This document shows, one piece after another, positions 1 to 9,805 of a DNA stretch of 64,000 nt. Each line of letters begins with the position of its first letter. Position 1 is the first letter of the stretch. The position numbers and the translations under genes are program-made. A model generated the notes under the pieces. It saw only the letters and a list, made by a program, of their open reading frames with translations. It was not told where the DNA came from and did not search any database. Origin of the DNA: Reichenbachiella faecimaris. Lineage in GTDB: Bacteria > Bacteroidota > Bacteroidia > Cytophagales > Cyclobacteriaceae. The DNA lies in contig NZ_FWYF01000003.1 of NCBI RefSeq assembly GCF_900176375.1, forward strand, positions 434,001 through 498,000, in the 5' to 3' direction.

Positions 1-270
1 AACGAATCTCTCGATCTTACCAATCAAATTGAAGTTTACCCTAACCCTTCTGTCGATTACATTGTTGTCAATATCAAAAATTCAAACTTGAGAGAAACCT
101 CTTTTGAATTACATAGTATTATTGGAAATACTGTACTGGTAGATGCGGAAAATATAGGGAGAGACAAGTATCGTATTAATATCAAGAACTTTAACCCTGG
201 CTATTATTTTGTGATTGTCAAAGATGACTTTTCACAGTTTAAGGAAGCCTATAAATTTTTAAAGAAGTAG
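1..270 (+). CDS. C-terminal end of a T9SS-secreted protein (partial)
   Basis: Only the last 89 residues lie in the window; the open frame runs in from the left edge with no start codon. The segment begins with an EVYPNPS motif and continues as a short beta-rich domain ending in a lysine-rich tail (FLKK). This is the type A C-terminal sorting domain that directs cargo through the type IX secretion system and is cleaved at the outer membrane. The domain says how the protein is exported, not what it does, and the functional part lies upstream of the window. A perfect terminator hairpin follows 13 bases after the stop. Confidence 0.85.
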   Translation, partial: NESLDLTNQIEVYPNPSVDYIVVNIKNSNLRETSFELHSIIGNTVLVDAENIGRDKYRINIKNFNPGYYFVIVKDDFSQFKEAYKFLKK

Positions 271-283
271 TAAGCAGCAAGGA

Positions 284-333
284 GCGTAAAAAAGGAAAGG
301 CCTCGGTTATCCGAGGCCTTTCCTTTTTTACGC
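284..333. terminator. Bidirectional rho-independent terminator, perfect 23-bp stem
   Basis: Two perfectly complementary 23-base arms (284-306 and 311-333) flank the loop TTAT. The stem has a GC core (GGCCTCGG) flanked by A-runs on the left and T-runs on the right, so it can terminate transcription from both sides. It lies between the ends of two convergent genes, the T9SS cargo gene and the DUF2723 gene. Confidence 0.93.
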
Positions 334-345
334 TTTGATCCAACC

Positions 346-3291
346 TTATTGTGCCAAATCGTAGTGTTTTCTGAACAACTCTTCATACTTGCTAGCTAGC
401 TCCATATTTTCTGTACCTCGGAATGTTCTGGCCAACTCACTAAGTGAGATCAGATTCTTTTGTAATTCAAACCTGTCTAATTTACCTGTACTGTACAAAT
501 ACGTGAGCATTTCATCGGAACGCTGAGAAATCAATTCAGCAATTTCAGTAGCTTTTTCTTCCTCACCCACAAGTATCAAATAGCCCACCTGTTGAACACT
601 GAAATGATCGTATCTGATTACGCTGTCTGGCATGATCTCCAAACATTTCAACACTGCCTCTCTGGCCTTGTCAATTTCTCCTTCAGCCAACAGGTTTTCA
701 ATAAGCGTATTGAAGCTGGCTCTATGATTTAAAACAAAGTTCCTGTAATCTTCAGAATAATAGACCGAAGGATTATCCAACTCTCTCCAGTAGAAATTGT
801 TCATCATGTTATCAAACATCATGTTCGTATCTACGAACATTTCACCTGAGTTTAAATTTTTGATTGGCAGTAGTCTAAAGGCATTTCCTTCCTGAACCAT
901 ATAATCCTTCAGGTTGAAATTGACGCTGGATGCTGAGGTATTGTTGAAATAAATAGGTCGTTCCCAGTTATTGTTGACAATCAAATCAAGAATAGCCAGA
1001 TCTTTCTTTTCTAGTCCTCTACCTTTCATACTCCAGGTCATTCGATCAGAAAGTCTTGAGGCAAATTTCGCTGGAATAATACCCATGTTCATCACTTTGG
1101 CAGAATCAACTGGTAAGTAAAAATTCTTGGCTGGAACCGAATTATAACTACTGATAGAAGTTGGAACCGCAAGTGCTGGATGTTCTTCCTTGATCAATTT
1201 GATAAACTGAGCGGCATTCATTGTGCCACCTTTGATGTTTTGTCTTTCTACCAATGGCAAGTAGTCATTCAATCCGCCCTGCTTGTAGTTTTCAAGGGTT
1301 AAGCCAAATGGTAAAGGCTTTGACTCATAGGCATCACGCATCATTTGAGCGATATACCAATCTGTATTGAAGTAACTCAGTACAATCACTCTTACGTCAG
1401 TTCTGAATCCCTCTACCTCTTGAACATACCAAAGAGGGAAGGTGTCATTGTCACCACCCGTGAAAATGATGGCGTTTGGTGCACATGAAGCTAGGAAGTT
1501 TTTGGCAGAATCTACCGAGAAGTATCTGTTAGAACGATCATGATCATCCCAGCCTTCTGAGGCCATAATGATTGGAGCTGACAGACAAATGACTAACGCA
1601 ATGGCAGCAGAAGGAATTCCTTTTTTGATTACAGCCATAATCCCGTTAAATATGGCAATAAAACCCAGACCTATCCAAAATGCATACGCATAATATGAAC
1701 CCGCATAGATATAATCTCTTTCTCGTGGTTCTGTAGGTGGTGAGTTTAGGTAGAGCACAATAGCCGCGCCTGTCAAAAAGAACAGCATACCTACAAAAGC
1801 AAAATTTCTTGGATCCTTATAATATTGAAAGGTCAAACCAATGATCCCAAGTATGAGCGGAATCATAAAGAAGATATTTCTTCCTTTATTCTCTTCGAGC
1901 ATTGGAGGCACTTTCTCAAATGCGTCATTCAGTCCTACCCAGTCTGCACCTTGAATGTCAGAAGCACGTCCAGCAAAATTCCACATGAAATAGCGGAAAT
2001 ACATGGTGCCCAGCTGGTGCTTGAACATATATTCCAGATTATCTCCAAAGCTTGGTTTCTCCCCATTCTTCAGGTCTAAAATTTCGCGATAGCGTTGTAC
2101 ATGTCCTGGTTGGTTGCTATACGCACGTGGTAGAATAGTGGTGTGCTCAGGATCATAGATATACTCTAATTTGTAATCTGTGATTTCATATTTGTCCTCT
2201 CCTTTGGTATAGACAGGTGCTCCTTTTTTCTGATCTACTATGTCTGCAGTAAATACCTGTCCATGAAGCAAGGGTCTGCTTCCATATTGCTCTCTTTTCA
2301 AATAAGAAACAAAGCTGATCACATCTTCAGGATTATTTTCATCAATCGGAGGGTTGTATTCTGATCTAATCAATACAATAGAGTAAGACGAATATCCAAT
2401 GACGATGAAGGCAAAACTTACCAGAATGGTATTGAGTGTAGCGTTACTCGATTTGATGGAATAGTATATTCCATAAACCAAACCTCCTAGGAATAGTGCA
2501 GCAAAAAATATGATACCTGACCCAAATGGAAGACCAAGATTATTCACAAAGAAAATCTCCATTTTACCCGCAAAGCTTGGAAGTCCTGGGATAACCCCCT
2601 CCATGATAATGAGAACTATCGCACCACTGGCAATCATCGTAGTGATGATGCCTCGCGTGCTGAGTTTTTCTCTTTTCTTAAAGTAATAAATGAGTGCTAG
2701 GGCAGGCACAGTCACCAAGTTCAATAAGTGAACTCCTATCGAAAGACCAACCATGTAAGCGATCAATATCATCCATCTGTTTTCGTCTGACGGATCTTTG
2801 ATGTTCTCCCATTTGAACATGGCCCAAACCACAAAAGCAGTAAAGAATGACGACATGCCATATACTTCAGCTTCGACTGCTGAAAACCAGAATGAATCTG
2901 AAAATGTATAAGCCAAGGCTCCTATCAGTCCACTACCAATAATCACAAGGTTGGTATAATCAGCATCTGTAGCAACTAATTTCTTTGCTATATGAGTAAT
3001 AGACCAGAACAAGAAAAGCACAGTAAATCCGCTACTCAATACACTAAGCATATTGATCCAATAAGCCACTTGAGTGACGTCCCCCATGGCAAGAAATGAG
3101 AACAATCTTCCAAGCAACAAAAAGAAAGGCGCGCCTGGAGGATGAGGGACTTCTAGCTTGTAAGAGACAGCAATGAATTCGCCACAGTCCCAAAAACTAG
3201 CTGTGGGTTCTACTGTAAGGGCGTACACAGTAGTGGCTAGAATGAAAATAATCCAACCAGTTATATTGTTTAATTTATTGTAATCGCTCAT
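346..3291 (-). CDS. DUF2723 / GT117-family polytopic membrane protein
   Basis: The 981-residue protein starts with a membrane segment followed by the family signature around residues 30-60, which includes FWDCGEF and HPPGAP. About ten further hydrophobic segments follow up to roughly residue 570, then a soluble domain and a helical TPR-like C-terminus from about residue 880. The family (DUF2723, also called glycosyltransferase family 117) has a GT-C-like fold and is linked in Bacteroidota to protein O-glycosylation from lipid-linked donors; that role is inferred here. Length and the start next to the first membrane segment are normal for the family. The gene stands alone, convergent with the T9SS cargo gene and divergent from an M1 peptidase gene. 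Confidence 0.8.
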   Translation of the reverse strand: MSDYNKLNNITGWIIFILATTVYALTVEPTASFWDCGEFIAVSYKLEVPHPPGAPFFLLLGRLFSFLAMGDVTQVAYWINMLSVLSSGFTVLFLFWSITHIAKKLVATDADYTNLVIIGSGLIGALAYTFSDSFWFSAVEAEVYGMSSFFTAFVVWAMFKWENIKDPSDENRWMILIAYMVGLSIGVHLLNLVTVPALALIYYFKKREKLSTRGIITTMIASGAIVLIIMEGVIPGLPSFAGKMEIFFVNNLGLPFGSGIIFFAALFLGGLVYGIYYSIKSSNATLNTILVSFAFIVIGYSSYSIVLIRSEYNPPIDENNPEDVISFVSYLKREQYGSRPLLHGQVFTADIVDQKKGAPVYTKGEDKYEITDYKLEYIYDPEHTTILPRAYSNQPGHVQRYREILDLKNGEKPSFGDNLEYMFKHQLGTMYFRYFMWNFAGRASDIQGADWVGLNDAFEKVPPMLEENKGRNIFFMIPLILGIIGLTFQYYKDPRNFAFVGMLFFLTGAAIVLYLNSPPTEPRERDYIYAGSYYAYAFWIGLGFIAIFNGIMAVIKKGIPSAAIALVICLSAPIIMASEGWDDHDRSNRYFSVDSAKNFLASCAPNAIIFTGGDNDTFPLWYVQEVEGFRTDVRVIVLSYFNTDWYIAQMMRDAYESKPLPFGLTLENYKQGGLNDYLPLVERQNIKGGTMNAAQFIKLIKEEHPALAVPTSISSYNSVPAKNFYLPVDSAKVMNMGIIPAKFASRLSDRMTWSMKGRGLEKKDLAILDLIVNNNWERPIYFNNTSASSVNFNLKDYMVQEGNAFRLLPIKNLNSGEMFVDTNMMFDNMMNNFYWRELDNPSVYYSEDYRNFVLNHRASFNTLIENLLAEGEIDKAREAVLKCLEIMPDSVIRYDHFSVQQVGYLILVGEEEKATEIAELISQRSDEMLTYLYSTGKLDRFELQKNLISLSELARTFRGTENMELASKYEELFRKHYDLAQ

Positions 3292-3396
3292 AAAAAAAGG
3301 AAATTTAACTGGCGAAAATAGTCATATTTGATCAAACCAAAAGGTTAATAAAGGTTAACTTGGGGCGCTGAAAATAGAACACTTAATTCGAGTAGT

Positions 3397-5886
3397 ATGA
3401 AGTATACAAATTGCCTTTCCTTGATTACGGGACTTTTAATTTTAATACAGGGAAATGTAACGGCTCAGTCCAATTCGGAAGTGGCTACAGTTTCGGAAGA
3501 ATTGATGGGGGTAGAGCTATTGACTTATCGTGGGTCGGTTTCACGAACCTGGGATTTGCTGCATACAGAATTGGCAGTGTCATTTGATTGGGAAAGACGC
3601 TATCTCTATGGTATAGCCACCTTGGATCTAAAGCCTTTATTCTATGAGCAAGAGTCTTTGGTGTTGGATGCCAAAGGTATGGATATAAAGACCTTGAGCG
3701 TTAATGGAGCACCTACTGACTTTGAATATGATGGATGGAAAATATGGATTACATTCAATCAAGCCTATTCCCGCAAGGATACCATCCAGGTGAGTATAGC
3801 GTACACTGCAAAGCCCTACGAGCGCGAAGTTGGTGGAAGTGAGGCTATTGAAGAGAATCGAGGACTTTACTTTATCAATGCAGATGGATCTGATCCAAAT
3901 AAACCACAACAGATCTGGACGCAAGGCGAAACTGAAGCAAACTCTGGCTGGTTCCCAACGATTGATATTCCGAACGAGCGCAGCACTCAGAAAATGAAAA
4001 TTACCGTTCAGGACAAATTCAAAACATTATCTAATGGATTACTTACTGAGCAGATCAAAGAATCGAACGGAAAACGAACGGACATCTGGGTAATGGATCA
4101 GGCGCATCCCCCATATTTATTTATGATGGCTGTGGGTGACTTTAGTGTCACTAAAGATGAGTGGAATGGTGTGCCTTTGGCTTATTGGATGGAAAACGAT
4201 TTTGGAGAGTATGGGAAAGATATATTCAGAAACACACCTGAAATGATGACGTTTTTTTCTGAGATATTGGGCTATCCTTATCCATGGAAAAAGTATGACC
4301 AAATTGTAGTTCGTGACTATGTCTCTGGCGCCATGGAAAACACTTCTGCCTCATTGTTTTATGAGCAACTCAATGTGGACAGCCGATATTTGATTGATGA
4401 TAACTGGGATGCAATTATTGCACATGAGTTGATGCATCAGTGGTTTGGAGATTTGGTCACCTGTGAGTCTTGGTCAAACCTTGCGCTGAATGAAGGATTT
4501 GCGAGTTACGCAGAATACTTATGGAACCAATACAAGTACGGTCAGGATGAAGCAGATTACACTTTTCTGGTGGAGCAGGAAATCTATTTTATTGAAGCCG
4601 CAGAAACGCCGAAAAATCTGATCAGGTATTACTATGACGATCAGGAGGATATGTTCGACTCTCATTCTTATAATAAGGGAGCAGCTGTTTTGCACATGCT
4701 AAGAAGTTATTTGGGTGATGATGCCTTCTTCTTGGGTTTGAATAATTATTTGGAAGACCATGCATTTGAGTCAGTGGAAGTGGCGCAATTGAGACTGGCA
4801 TTTGAGAAGGTGACTGGGGAGGATTTGAATTGGTTCTTTGATCAATGGTTCTTTTTTGCAGGTCATCCTGAGCTGGAGGTAAGGCATAAGTATGAGAATG
4901 ACACCTTGACATTGACGGTCGAGCAAACTCAATCACACGATGAGATGCCCATATTTCAATTGCCAGTTTTTGTAGATATCTGGCAAGGTGATAAACTGGC
5001 CAGTTTTCCAATAGTAGTCAATGAGGCTTATGAGACTTATCAATTTCCAATGGATGAAAAACCTGACGTGGTCATCTTTGATAGTGAACGTCAATTGCTT
5101 GGCATTATTGATCACCCCAAAACAGAACAAGAGTACTACACTCAATTTGTGAAGGACGGGAGTCTTTATAGTCGAATAGAAACATTGGATAGTTTGTATT
5201 CATTCAAGGACAAGAAGTTGATTGATCAAATTTTGAGAGAGGCTATCAAAGACCCATTTTATATGGTTCGTCAATATGCACTAGAGTATTTAATGGACGA
5301 AGAAGTTAAGCTCAAGAAATACGAAATAGAGATAATTCCTTTGCTAAAGGACTCTAGTTCACGCGTAAGAAGCTATGCTTTGGCCTACTTAGGAATAGAC
5401 GGATTTGAAAAGTATAGATCGGAATTTGACAAAGCATTAAATGATTCTTCATATATAGTTGTGGCGTCCGGCATATCTCAGTTTACTGCGAATGAAGTAG
5501 AATTGCCAGCTAGTTTTTTAGTTAATCAGAAGGATGTAACCAATTTGAATGTCGTGATCATGCTGGCTGAGTATTATCTCTATCAAGAGCATAAAGACTC
5601 CTTCGATTGGTATCAAAACCGAATGACAGGGCTGGATGGCAATACTTTATTTTACTTTATTCAGGCTTATGCCGAAAAACTTTTGGACGCTCCAGATCAA
5701 TATAGAAAAGCGGCTGTTCTTCAGTTCGAAGAGGTGGCCAGAAAAAACGCTAATTATATGGCCAGATTTTCTGCTTATCAAGCGTTGGTGTTGATGTCGG
5801 ATATGGAAGGTATAGAAGCCAAACTGAAAGACATTCGAGAAAACGAAAAAGATGAGCGATTGATCGAATTGTATGAAGGGATATGA
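3397..5886 (+). CDS. M1 family zinc aminopeptidase, secreted, with HEAT-like C-terminus
   Basis: The 829-residue protein has an N-terminal signal peptide ending near ...GNVTAQ (about residue 24). A beta-rich N-terminal domain is followed by the exopeptidase motif GAMEN (residues 311-315) and the zinc site HELMHQW (H343, E344, H347) with the third ligand E366 in NEGF. These are the complete active-site residues of gluzincin aminopeptidases, which release N-terminal residues from peptides. After about residue 600 come helical repeats (VRQYALEYL, VRSYALAYL) that look like HEAT/ERAP1-C-type repeats. It is probably periplasmic. It is convergent with another M1 gene, and the two are separated by a shared terminator. 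Confidence 0.92.
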   Translation: MKYTNCLSLITGLLILIQGNVTAQSNSEVATVSEELMGVELLTYRGSVSRTWDLLHTELAVSFDWERRYLYGIATLDLKPLFYEQESLVLDAKGMDIKTLSVNGAPTDFEYDGWKIWITFNQAYSRKDTIQVSIAYTAKPYEREVGGSEAIEENRGLYFINADGSDPNKPQQIWTQGETEANSGWFPTIDIPNERSTQKMKITVQDKFKTLSNGLLTEQIKESNGKRTDIWVMDQAHPPYLFMMAVGDFSVTKDEWNGVPLAYWMENDFGEYGKDIFRNTPEMMTFFSEILGYPYPWKKYDQIVVRDYVSGAMENTSASLFYEQLNVDSRYLIDDNWDAIIAHELMHQWFGDLVTCESWSNLALNEGFASYAEYLWNQYKYGQDEADYTFLVEQEIYFIEAAETPKNLIRYYYDDQEDMFDSHSYNKGAAVLHMLRSYLGDDAFFLGLNNYLEDHAFESVEVAQLRLAFEKVTGEDLNWFFDQWFFFAGHPELEVRHKYENDTLTLTVEQTQSHDEMPIFQLPVFVDIWQGDKLASFPIVVNEAYETYQFPMDEKPDVVIFDSERQLLGIIDHPKTEQEYYTQFVKDGSLYSRIETLDSLYSFKDKKLIDQILREAIKDPFYMVRQYALEYLMDEEVKLKKYEIEIIPLLKDSSSRVRSYALAYLGIDGFEKYRSEFDKALNDSSYIVVASGISQFTANEVELPASFLVNQKDVTNLNVVIMLAEYYLYQEHKDSFDWYQNRMTGLDGNTLFYFIQAYAEKLLDAPDQYRKAAVLQFEEVARKNANYMARFSAYQALVLMSDMEGIEAKLKDIRENEKDERLIELYEGI

Positions 5887-5887
5887 C

Positions 5888-5921
5888 AACAAAGGGATTG
5901 AAAATTTTCAATCCCTTTGTT
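5888..5921. terminator. Bidirectional terminator, perfect 17+17 palindrome
   Basis: This is a perfect 34-base palindrome. The practical hairpin has 13-bp arms (AACAAAGGGATTG and its complement) around AAAATTTT. It begins one base after the stop of the first M1 gene and ends 19 bases before the stop of the convergent M1 gene. The T-rich arm ends suit termination in both directions. Confidence 0.85.
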
Positions 5922-5940
5922 CAATTAATTCAAATGTCTT

Positions 5941-7833
5941 TTACAATCCCAATAATTCATCAATCGAACTACTAGCTACAAAGTGATAATTGGGTCTGGC
6001 CTTTGTGTAAATCTCTTTTGCCATTTCCGTGCCCTCAGGAGTTTTAACGAACGCTTTGTACAAAGGCATTAAGAATTTTCTTCTACCAGTGTTTACCAAG
6101 AATGATTCAAGCTGTTCATAGGCTGGTTCGTATTGGTTGGCAATGACATGGACGCCCCATAGATCAAAAATCTCACTGTTCCCTGTAGTAGTAAATCCAA
6201 ATGCTTGATCTAGATTGGTCATTTGCTCTGTGGACAAAGAGTCTGGCAAACCTTTTACAAACCTTAACCACTCGTGCGTCGTCCAATCGTCGCTACCATA
6301 AGCAGCTTGTAATTCTTCTTTGCTCTGATTGGCCGCCCAGGTGACCGCGGCCTGATCTACATTCTCGAATTTATCAGAAACTGGAACTGGGCAGTTGTCA
6401 GGTAATCCAGGCGTATATATCCACGCTTCATAAAAAGTGGGTGCGATTTCTAATTGATACGCATCAAACAGATTGGTTTGAAGGTTTTCAATAAACTGCT
6501 CTGTGGTCATAGTCTTGAATGAGTTACTGGTAAAGTAATTTTTCAAGAACGCATCCCACTTTTCTCTGCCTACAGTTTCTTCCATCAGCCGCAAAAAGAA
6601 ATAACCCTTATCATACGCAATTGAAGTCATGCCGTCATCTGGGTTCCTTCCTGTCAGATCAAGTTTTAAACTGGTGTCTTTGAAATTTCCAGCGGCTTTC
6701 ATATCAGCGATTTCTGTCTTCAGGTCTTGAAGAGAAAGAAGAGCAAGCATTTCTGAATAACCTCTACCATATACAGCTTCCATAATTCGATACTCGAAAT
6801 AAACCGTAAAACCTTCGTTAAGCCAGAAGTCATTCCAGTTGGCGTTAGTTACCAGATTGCCTGACCAAGAGTGTGCCAGTTCATGAGCAACTAAGGAAGT
6901 CAGTGACTTGTCCCCAGCCAGAATAGTTGGAGTGGCAAACGTCAATCTTGGGTTTTCCATTCCTCCGAATGGAAAACTTGAAGGCAATACTATAATATCA
7001 TATCTATCCCATCTGTAAGGGCCATATAGTTCTTCAGCCGCACTGATCATTTTTTCTAAATCTTCAAACTCAGCAGCAGATTTTTCTAATACAGAAGGTT
7101 CTGCGTATACACCACTTCTCTCACCAAGCGAACTGAATTGGATATCGCCTACGGCAAGAGCCATTAAGTAGGCAGGGATGGCCTGCTTCATTTCAAAGTT
7201 GTAAATACCACTTTCGTTTTTCTCAGTAGGATTAGATGCACTCATCAAAGCCAATAGCTCTGATGGCACTTTCACTTGAGCATCATAAGTGAATCTGATA
7301 CCTGGAGAATCCTGGATTGGAATCCATGAGCGAGCTAAGATCGCTTGTGACTGAGTAAATAAAAATGGATAACTCTTGTCTGTAGTTTGGCTTGGTTCCA
7401 GCCACTGGAGTGCTTCCGCCTCTTCAGAGGTTTCATAAGTGATGACAATATTTTTTGTCTTGGGAGTAATATCAATGGTCAGAGGAGCGCCCAGGTGTGG
7501 TTGAGCCTTCCCCACCACAAAATTCAATACTTCATTGTTGCCATTCATTACCGAATTGATCTTAAGATCCTTAGTGTCTAGCACGAGCTGCTTTGCTTCT
7601 GAAGAAGTTTTGATTGTTAGTGTGGCAGTCGCCAGAATCTTATTTAATTCAAAGTTTACATTGGCATCCCAGCTCAAATGAGATACTACAGCTTCTTCGG
7701 GTTTGGCAAAGGAATGAGTGTCGGAAGCTTTCATATAATTGTTTTTGGTGTCTTCTGATTCTTGATTTGGAGCGCAGCTGATCAAAAACTGACAGCTACA
7801 AGCGAGAAGGAGTATGCTAGTTATCTTTTTCAT
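5941..7833 (-). CDS. M1 family metallopeptidase lipoprotein (LTA4-hydrolase-like)
   Basis: The 630-residue protein has a lipoprotein signal peptide with a lipobox LISC, so cysteine 20 is the likely lipidated residue. The order is an N-terminal beta domain, GGMEN at residues 290-294, the zinc site HELAHSW (H317, E318, H321) with E340 in NEGF, and a helical C-terminus. Overall length and the GGMENP form resemble leukotriene A4 hydrolase/aminopeptidase homologues more than long aminopeptidase N; this subfamily call is inference. It is probably membrane-anchored and trims extracytoplasmic peptides. It differs from its convergent M1 neighbour in both anchor and C-terminal domain, so the pair is not a recent tandem duplication. 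Confidence 0.9.
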   Translation of the reverse strand: MKKITSILLLACSCQFLISCAPNQESEDTKNNYMKASDTHSFAKPEEAVVSHLSWDANVNFELNKILATATLTIKTSSEAKQLVLDTKDLKINSVMNGNNEVLNFVVGKAQPHLGAPLTIDITPKTKNIVITYETSEEAEALQWLEPSQTTDKSYPFLFTQSQAILARSWIPIQDSPGIRFTYDAQVKVPSELLALMSASNPTEKNESGIYNFEMKQAIPAYLMALAVGDIQFSSLGERSGVYAEPSVLEKSAAEFEDLEKMISAAEELYGPYRWDRYDIIVLPSSFPFGGMENPRLTFATPTILAGDKSLTSLVAHELAHSWSGNLVTNANWNDFWLNEGFTVYFEYRIMEAVYGRGYSEMLALLSLQDLKTEIADMKAAGNFKDTSLKLDLTGRNPDDGMTSIAYDKGYFFLRLMEETVGREKWDAFLKNYFTSNSFKTMTTEQFIENLQTNLFDAYQLEIAPTFYEAWIYTPGLPDNCPVPVSDKFENVDQAAVTWAANQSKEELQAAYGSDDWTTHEWLRFVKGLPDSLSTEQMTNLDQAFGFTTTGNSEIFDLWGVHVIANQYEPAYEQLESFLVNTGRRKFLMPLYKAFVKTPEGTEMAKEIYTKARPNYHFVASSSIDELLGL

Positions 7834-7861
7834 CTTAGGTATCTAATGTTTATATATTTGG

Positions 7862-7890
7862 CAAATCTAATGATCTCGTGAAGTAATAAA
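7862..7890 (-). promoter_or_regulatory. Candidate promoter of the M1 lipoprotein gene
   Basis: CAAATCTA on the plus strand reads TAGATTTG on the coding strand, a perfect match to the Bacteroidota -7 consensus TAnnTTTG, 29 bases before the start codon. The -33 box is weak (TTTA at 7887-7890). Confidence 0.45.
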
Positions 7891-7987
7891 ATTATTGTTT
7901 GATTATAGACGAAAAAAGACGTTTAAACGGGTTTAAAAGTATGCAAACCAAAAAAAATAAATATTGCTGAAAATAAGTTTGTAAAAA

Positions 7988-8018
7988 TTTGAATAAGAAT
8001 CAAAACCATATAATTTTG
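7988..8018 (+). promoter_or_regulatory. Promoter of the tRNA-tuf operon
   Basis: A TTTG -33 box (7988-7991) and a TAATTTTG -7 box (8011-8018) are separated by 19 bases, an exact match to the Bacteroidota sigma-A-type consensus. It is 73 bases upstream of the mature tRNA-Tyr and is the only good promoter seen before the tRNA-Tyr, tRNA-Gly, tRNA-Thr and tuf run. Confidence 0.8.
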
Positions 8019-8091
8019 CACTTCCTTAAGAAAAACGGGAGCGATTTGCGCTTCAATTTGAATGAGGAATGTTCTCAATTTTATTGAACAA

Positions 8092-8174
8092 GGGGGGATA
8101 CCAAAGCGGCCAACTGGGACGGACTGTAACTCCGTTGACTTATGTCTTCACAGGTTCGAATCCTGTTCCCCCCA
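8092..8174 (+). tRNA. tRNA-Tyr (anticodon GTA)
   Basis: The acceptor stem GGGGGGA pairs with TCCCCCC, with discriminator A. The anticodon stem-loop carries CTGTAAC, giving GTA. The long variable arm that makes the gene 83 nt is expected of bacterial tRNA-Tyr. The T arm is ACAGG-TTCGAAT-CCTGT. The 3' CCA is not encoded. It is first in a three-tRNA cluster ahead of tuf. Confidence 0.96.
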
Positions 8175-8218
8175 CATTGGCCTGATTTAATTGGAAGTTA
8201 AATCAGTGAAATAATTAA

Positions 8219-8291
8219 GCGGGAGTAGCTCAGTTGGTAGAGCGACAGCCTTCCAAGCTGTAGGTCGCGGGTTCGAGCCTCGTCTCCCGCT
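8219..8291 (+). tRNA. tRNA-Gly (anticodon TCC)
   Basis: The acceptor GCGGGAG pairs with CTCCCGC. The anticodon stem ACAGC/GCTGT encloses CTTCCAA, giving TCC. The T arm GCGGG-TTCGAGC-CTCGT is canonical apart from one G-T pair. The discriminator is T and CCA is not encoded. It decodes GGA and GGG. Confidence 0.96.
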
Positions 8292-8304
8292 CTTAATTTT
8301 TCAA

Positions 8305-8376
8305 GCCGATGTAGCTCAGGGGTAGAGTGCTTCCTTGGTAAGGAAGAGGTCACGGGTTCAAATCCCGTCATTGGCT
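8305..8376 (+). tRNA. tRNA-Thr (anticodon GGT)
   Basis: The acceptor GCCGATG pairs with CATTGGC (one G-T pair). The anticodon stem CTTCC/GGAAG encloses TTGGTAA, giving GGT. The T arm CGGG-TTCAAAT-CCCG is canonical. The 72-nt gene is followed by about 130 bases of AT-rich leader before tuf. Confidence 0.96.
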
Positions 8377-8504
8377 CTTATTTCTGAATGCCTTTCCTTA
8401 AGAAGAGGGGCGATATTGGTTTGAGTAATTGTGCTATATATTATAATATGTATAGCCTTTTTTTATATAATTAAATATTTAACTAACAATAGGATTTTTC
8501 AAAC

Positions 8505-9692
8505 ATGGCTAAAGAAACCTTTGACCGTTCGAAACCTCACGTGAATATTGGTACAATTGGTCACGTGGATCACGGAAAGACAACTTTGACTGCTGCGATC
8601 TCTTCAGTTCTTGCGAACAAGGGTCTAGCAGAAATGAAAGACTTCTCTTCTATCGACAACGCTCCAGAAGAAAAGGAAAGAGGTATTACTATTAATACTT
8701 CACACATCGAATATCAAACTGAAAACAGACACTACGCTCACGTAGATTGTCCTGGTCACGCCGATTATGTGAAAAACATGATTACTGGTGCTGCTCAAAT
8801 GGACGGCGCAATCATCGTGGTTGCTGCTACAGATGGACCAATGCCACAAACTAGAGAGCATATCTTGCTTTCTCGTCAGGTAGGCGTTCCTGCTTTGGTT
8901 GTATTTATGAACAAAGTAGATTTGGTAGACGATGCTGAATTACTTGAGCTAGTTGAAATGGAAGTAAGAGAATTGCTTTCCGAGTACGACTTCCCAGGTG
9001 ATGACATACCAGTAATCGCTGGATCTGCACTTGGTGGATTGAATGGCGAGCCTGAGTGGGTTGCTAAAATCGAAGAGTTGATGGAAGCAGTTGATAACTA
9101 TATCCCACTTCCAGAAAGAGCTGTAGATAAGGATTTCTTGATGCCTGTTGAGGATGTATTCTCTATTACTGGTAGAGGTACTGTTGCAACTGGTAGAATC
9201 GAAAGAGGTGTTACCAACACTGGTGACGCAGTTGACATCATCGGTATGGGAGCTGAAGATATGAAGTCTACAGTAACTGGAGTTGAGATGTTCAGAAAAA
9301 TATTGGATAGAGGTGAAGCCGGTGATAACGTAGGTATCCTTCTTAGAGGTGTTGAGAAAGCCGACATCAAAAGAGGTATGATTATCTGTAAGCCTGGTTC
9401 TGTAACTCCTCACCAGCACTTCAAAGCTGAAGTTTATGTATTGTCTAAAGAAGAAGGTGGACGTCATACTCCATTCTTCAACAAGTACAGACCTCAGTTC
9501 TATGTAAGAACAACTGACGTTACTGGCGAAATCATGCTTCCTGAAGGAGTAGAGATGGTTATGCCTGGTGACAACGTGACTATCGAAGTTACTTTGATTA
9601 ACAAAATCGCAATGGAAAAAGGATTGAGATTTGCAATCAGAGAAGGTGGTAGAACTGTTGGATCTGGTCAGGTAACTGAGATTTTAGACTAA
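8505..9692 (+). CDS. tuf: Elongation factor Tu
   Basis: The 395-residue GTPase delivers aminoacyl-tRNA to the ribosome. G1 is GHVDHGKT (residues 19-26), followed by DCPGHADYV (G3) and NKVD (G4), then domains 2 and 3 of normal length. The gene sits in a tRNA-tuf-tRNA-secE context, as in other Bacteroidota, and there is no tuf in the rpsL-rpsG-fusA cluster further on, so this is the only copy in the window. It is probably cotranscribed with the three upstream tRNAs, since no TAnnTTTG box is seen directly before it. A terminator follows 30 bases after the stop. Confidence 0.98.
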   Translation: MAKETFDRSKPHVNIGTIGHVDHGKTTLTAAISSVLANKGLAEMKDFSSIDNAPEEKERGITINTSHIEYQTENRHYAHVDCPGHADYVKNMITGAAQMDGAIIVVAATDGPMPQTREHILLSRQVGVPALVVFMNKVDLVDDAELLELVEMEVRELLSEYDFPGDDIPVIAGSALGGLNGEPEWVAKIEELMEAVDNYIPLPERAVDKDFLMPVEDVFSITGRGTVATGRIERGVTNTGDAVDIIGMGAEDMKSTVTGVEMFRKILDRGEAGDNVGILLRGVEKADIKRGMIICKPGSVTPHQHFKAEVYVLSKEEGGRHTPFFNKYRPQFYVRTTDVTGEIMLPEGVEMVMPGDNVTIEVTLINKIAMEKGLRFAIREGGRTVGSGQVTEILD

Positions 9693-9722
9693 GGTCTAAT
9701 ACAGATATAATAAGATTATCAG

Positions 9723-9756
9723 ATGCGTTTCATTATTTAATGAAGCGCATTTGTTT
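9723..9756 (+). terminator. Terminator after tuf
   Basis: The arms ATGCGTTTCATTA (9723-9735) and TAATGAAGCGCAT (9738-9750) form a 13-bp stem with one G-T pair, followed by the T-rich tail TTGTTT. The tail overlaps the -33 box of the next promoter, so termination and re-initiation are packed together. Confidence 0.8.
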
Positions 9757-9781
9757 ATAATCAAAATTAATTCTAATTTTG
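9750..9781 (+). promoter_or_regulatory. Promoter of the tRNA-Trp/secE/nusG/rpl operon
   Basis: TTTG (9750-9753) and TAATTTTG (9774-9781) are 20 bases apart, matching the Bacteroidota consensus. The box ends 24 bases before tRNA-Trp and drives the downstream secE-nusG-rplKAJL-rpoBC run. Confidence 0.8.
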
Positions 9782-9805
9782 CAGTCCTTTTGGGCTGAAG
9801 GTTTT

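Noticed and set aside
4622-5011. Antisense open frame of 129 codons inside the first M1 gene
   Set aside because: It overlaps fully the well-supported peptidase gene, has a His/Pro-rich composition typical of an out-of-frame reading and no domain.
8949-9467. Antisense open frame of 172 codons inside tuf
   Set aside because: It is a shadow of the highly constrained EF-Tu coding sequence; Ser/Thr/Tyr-rich without any motif.
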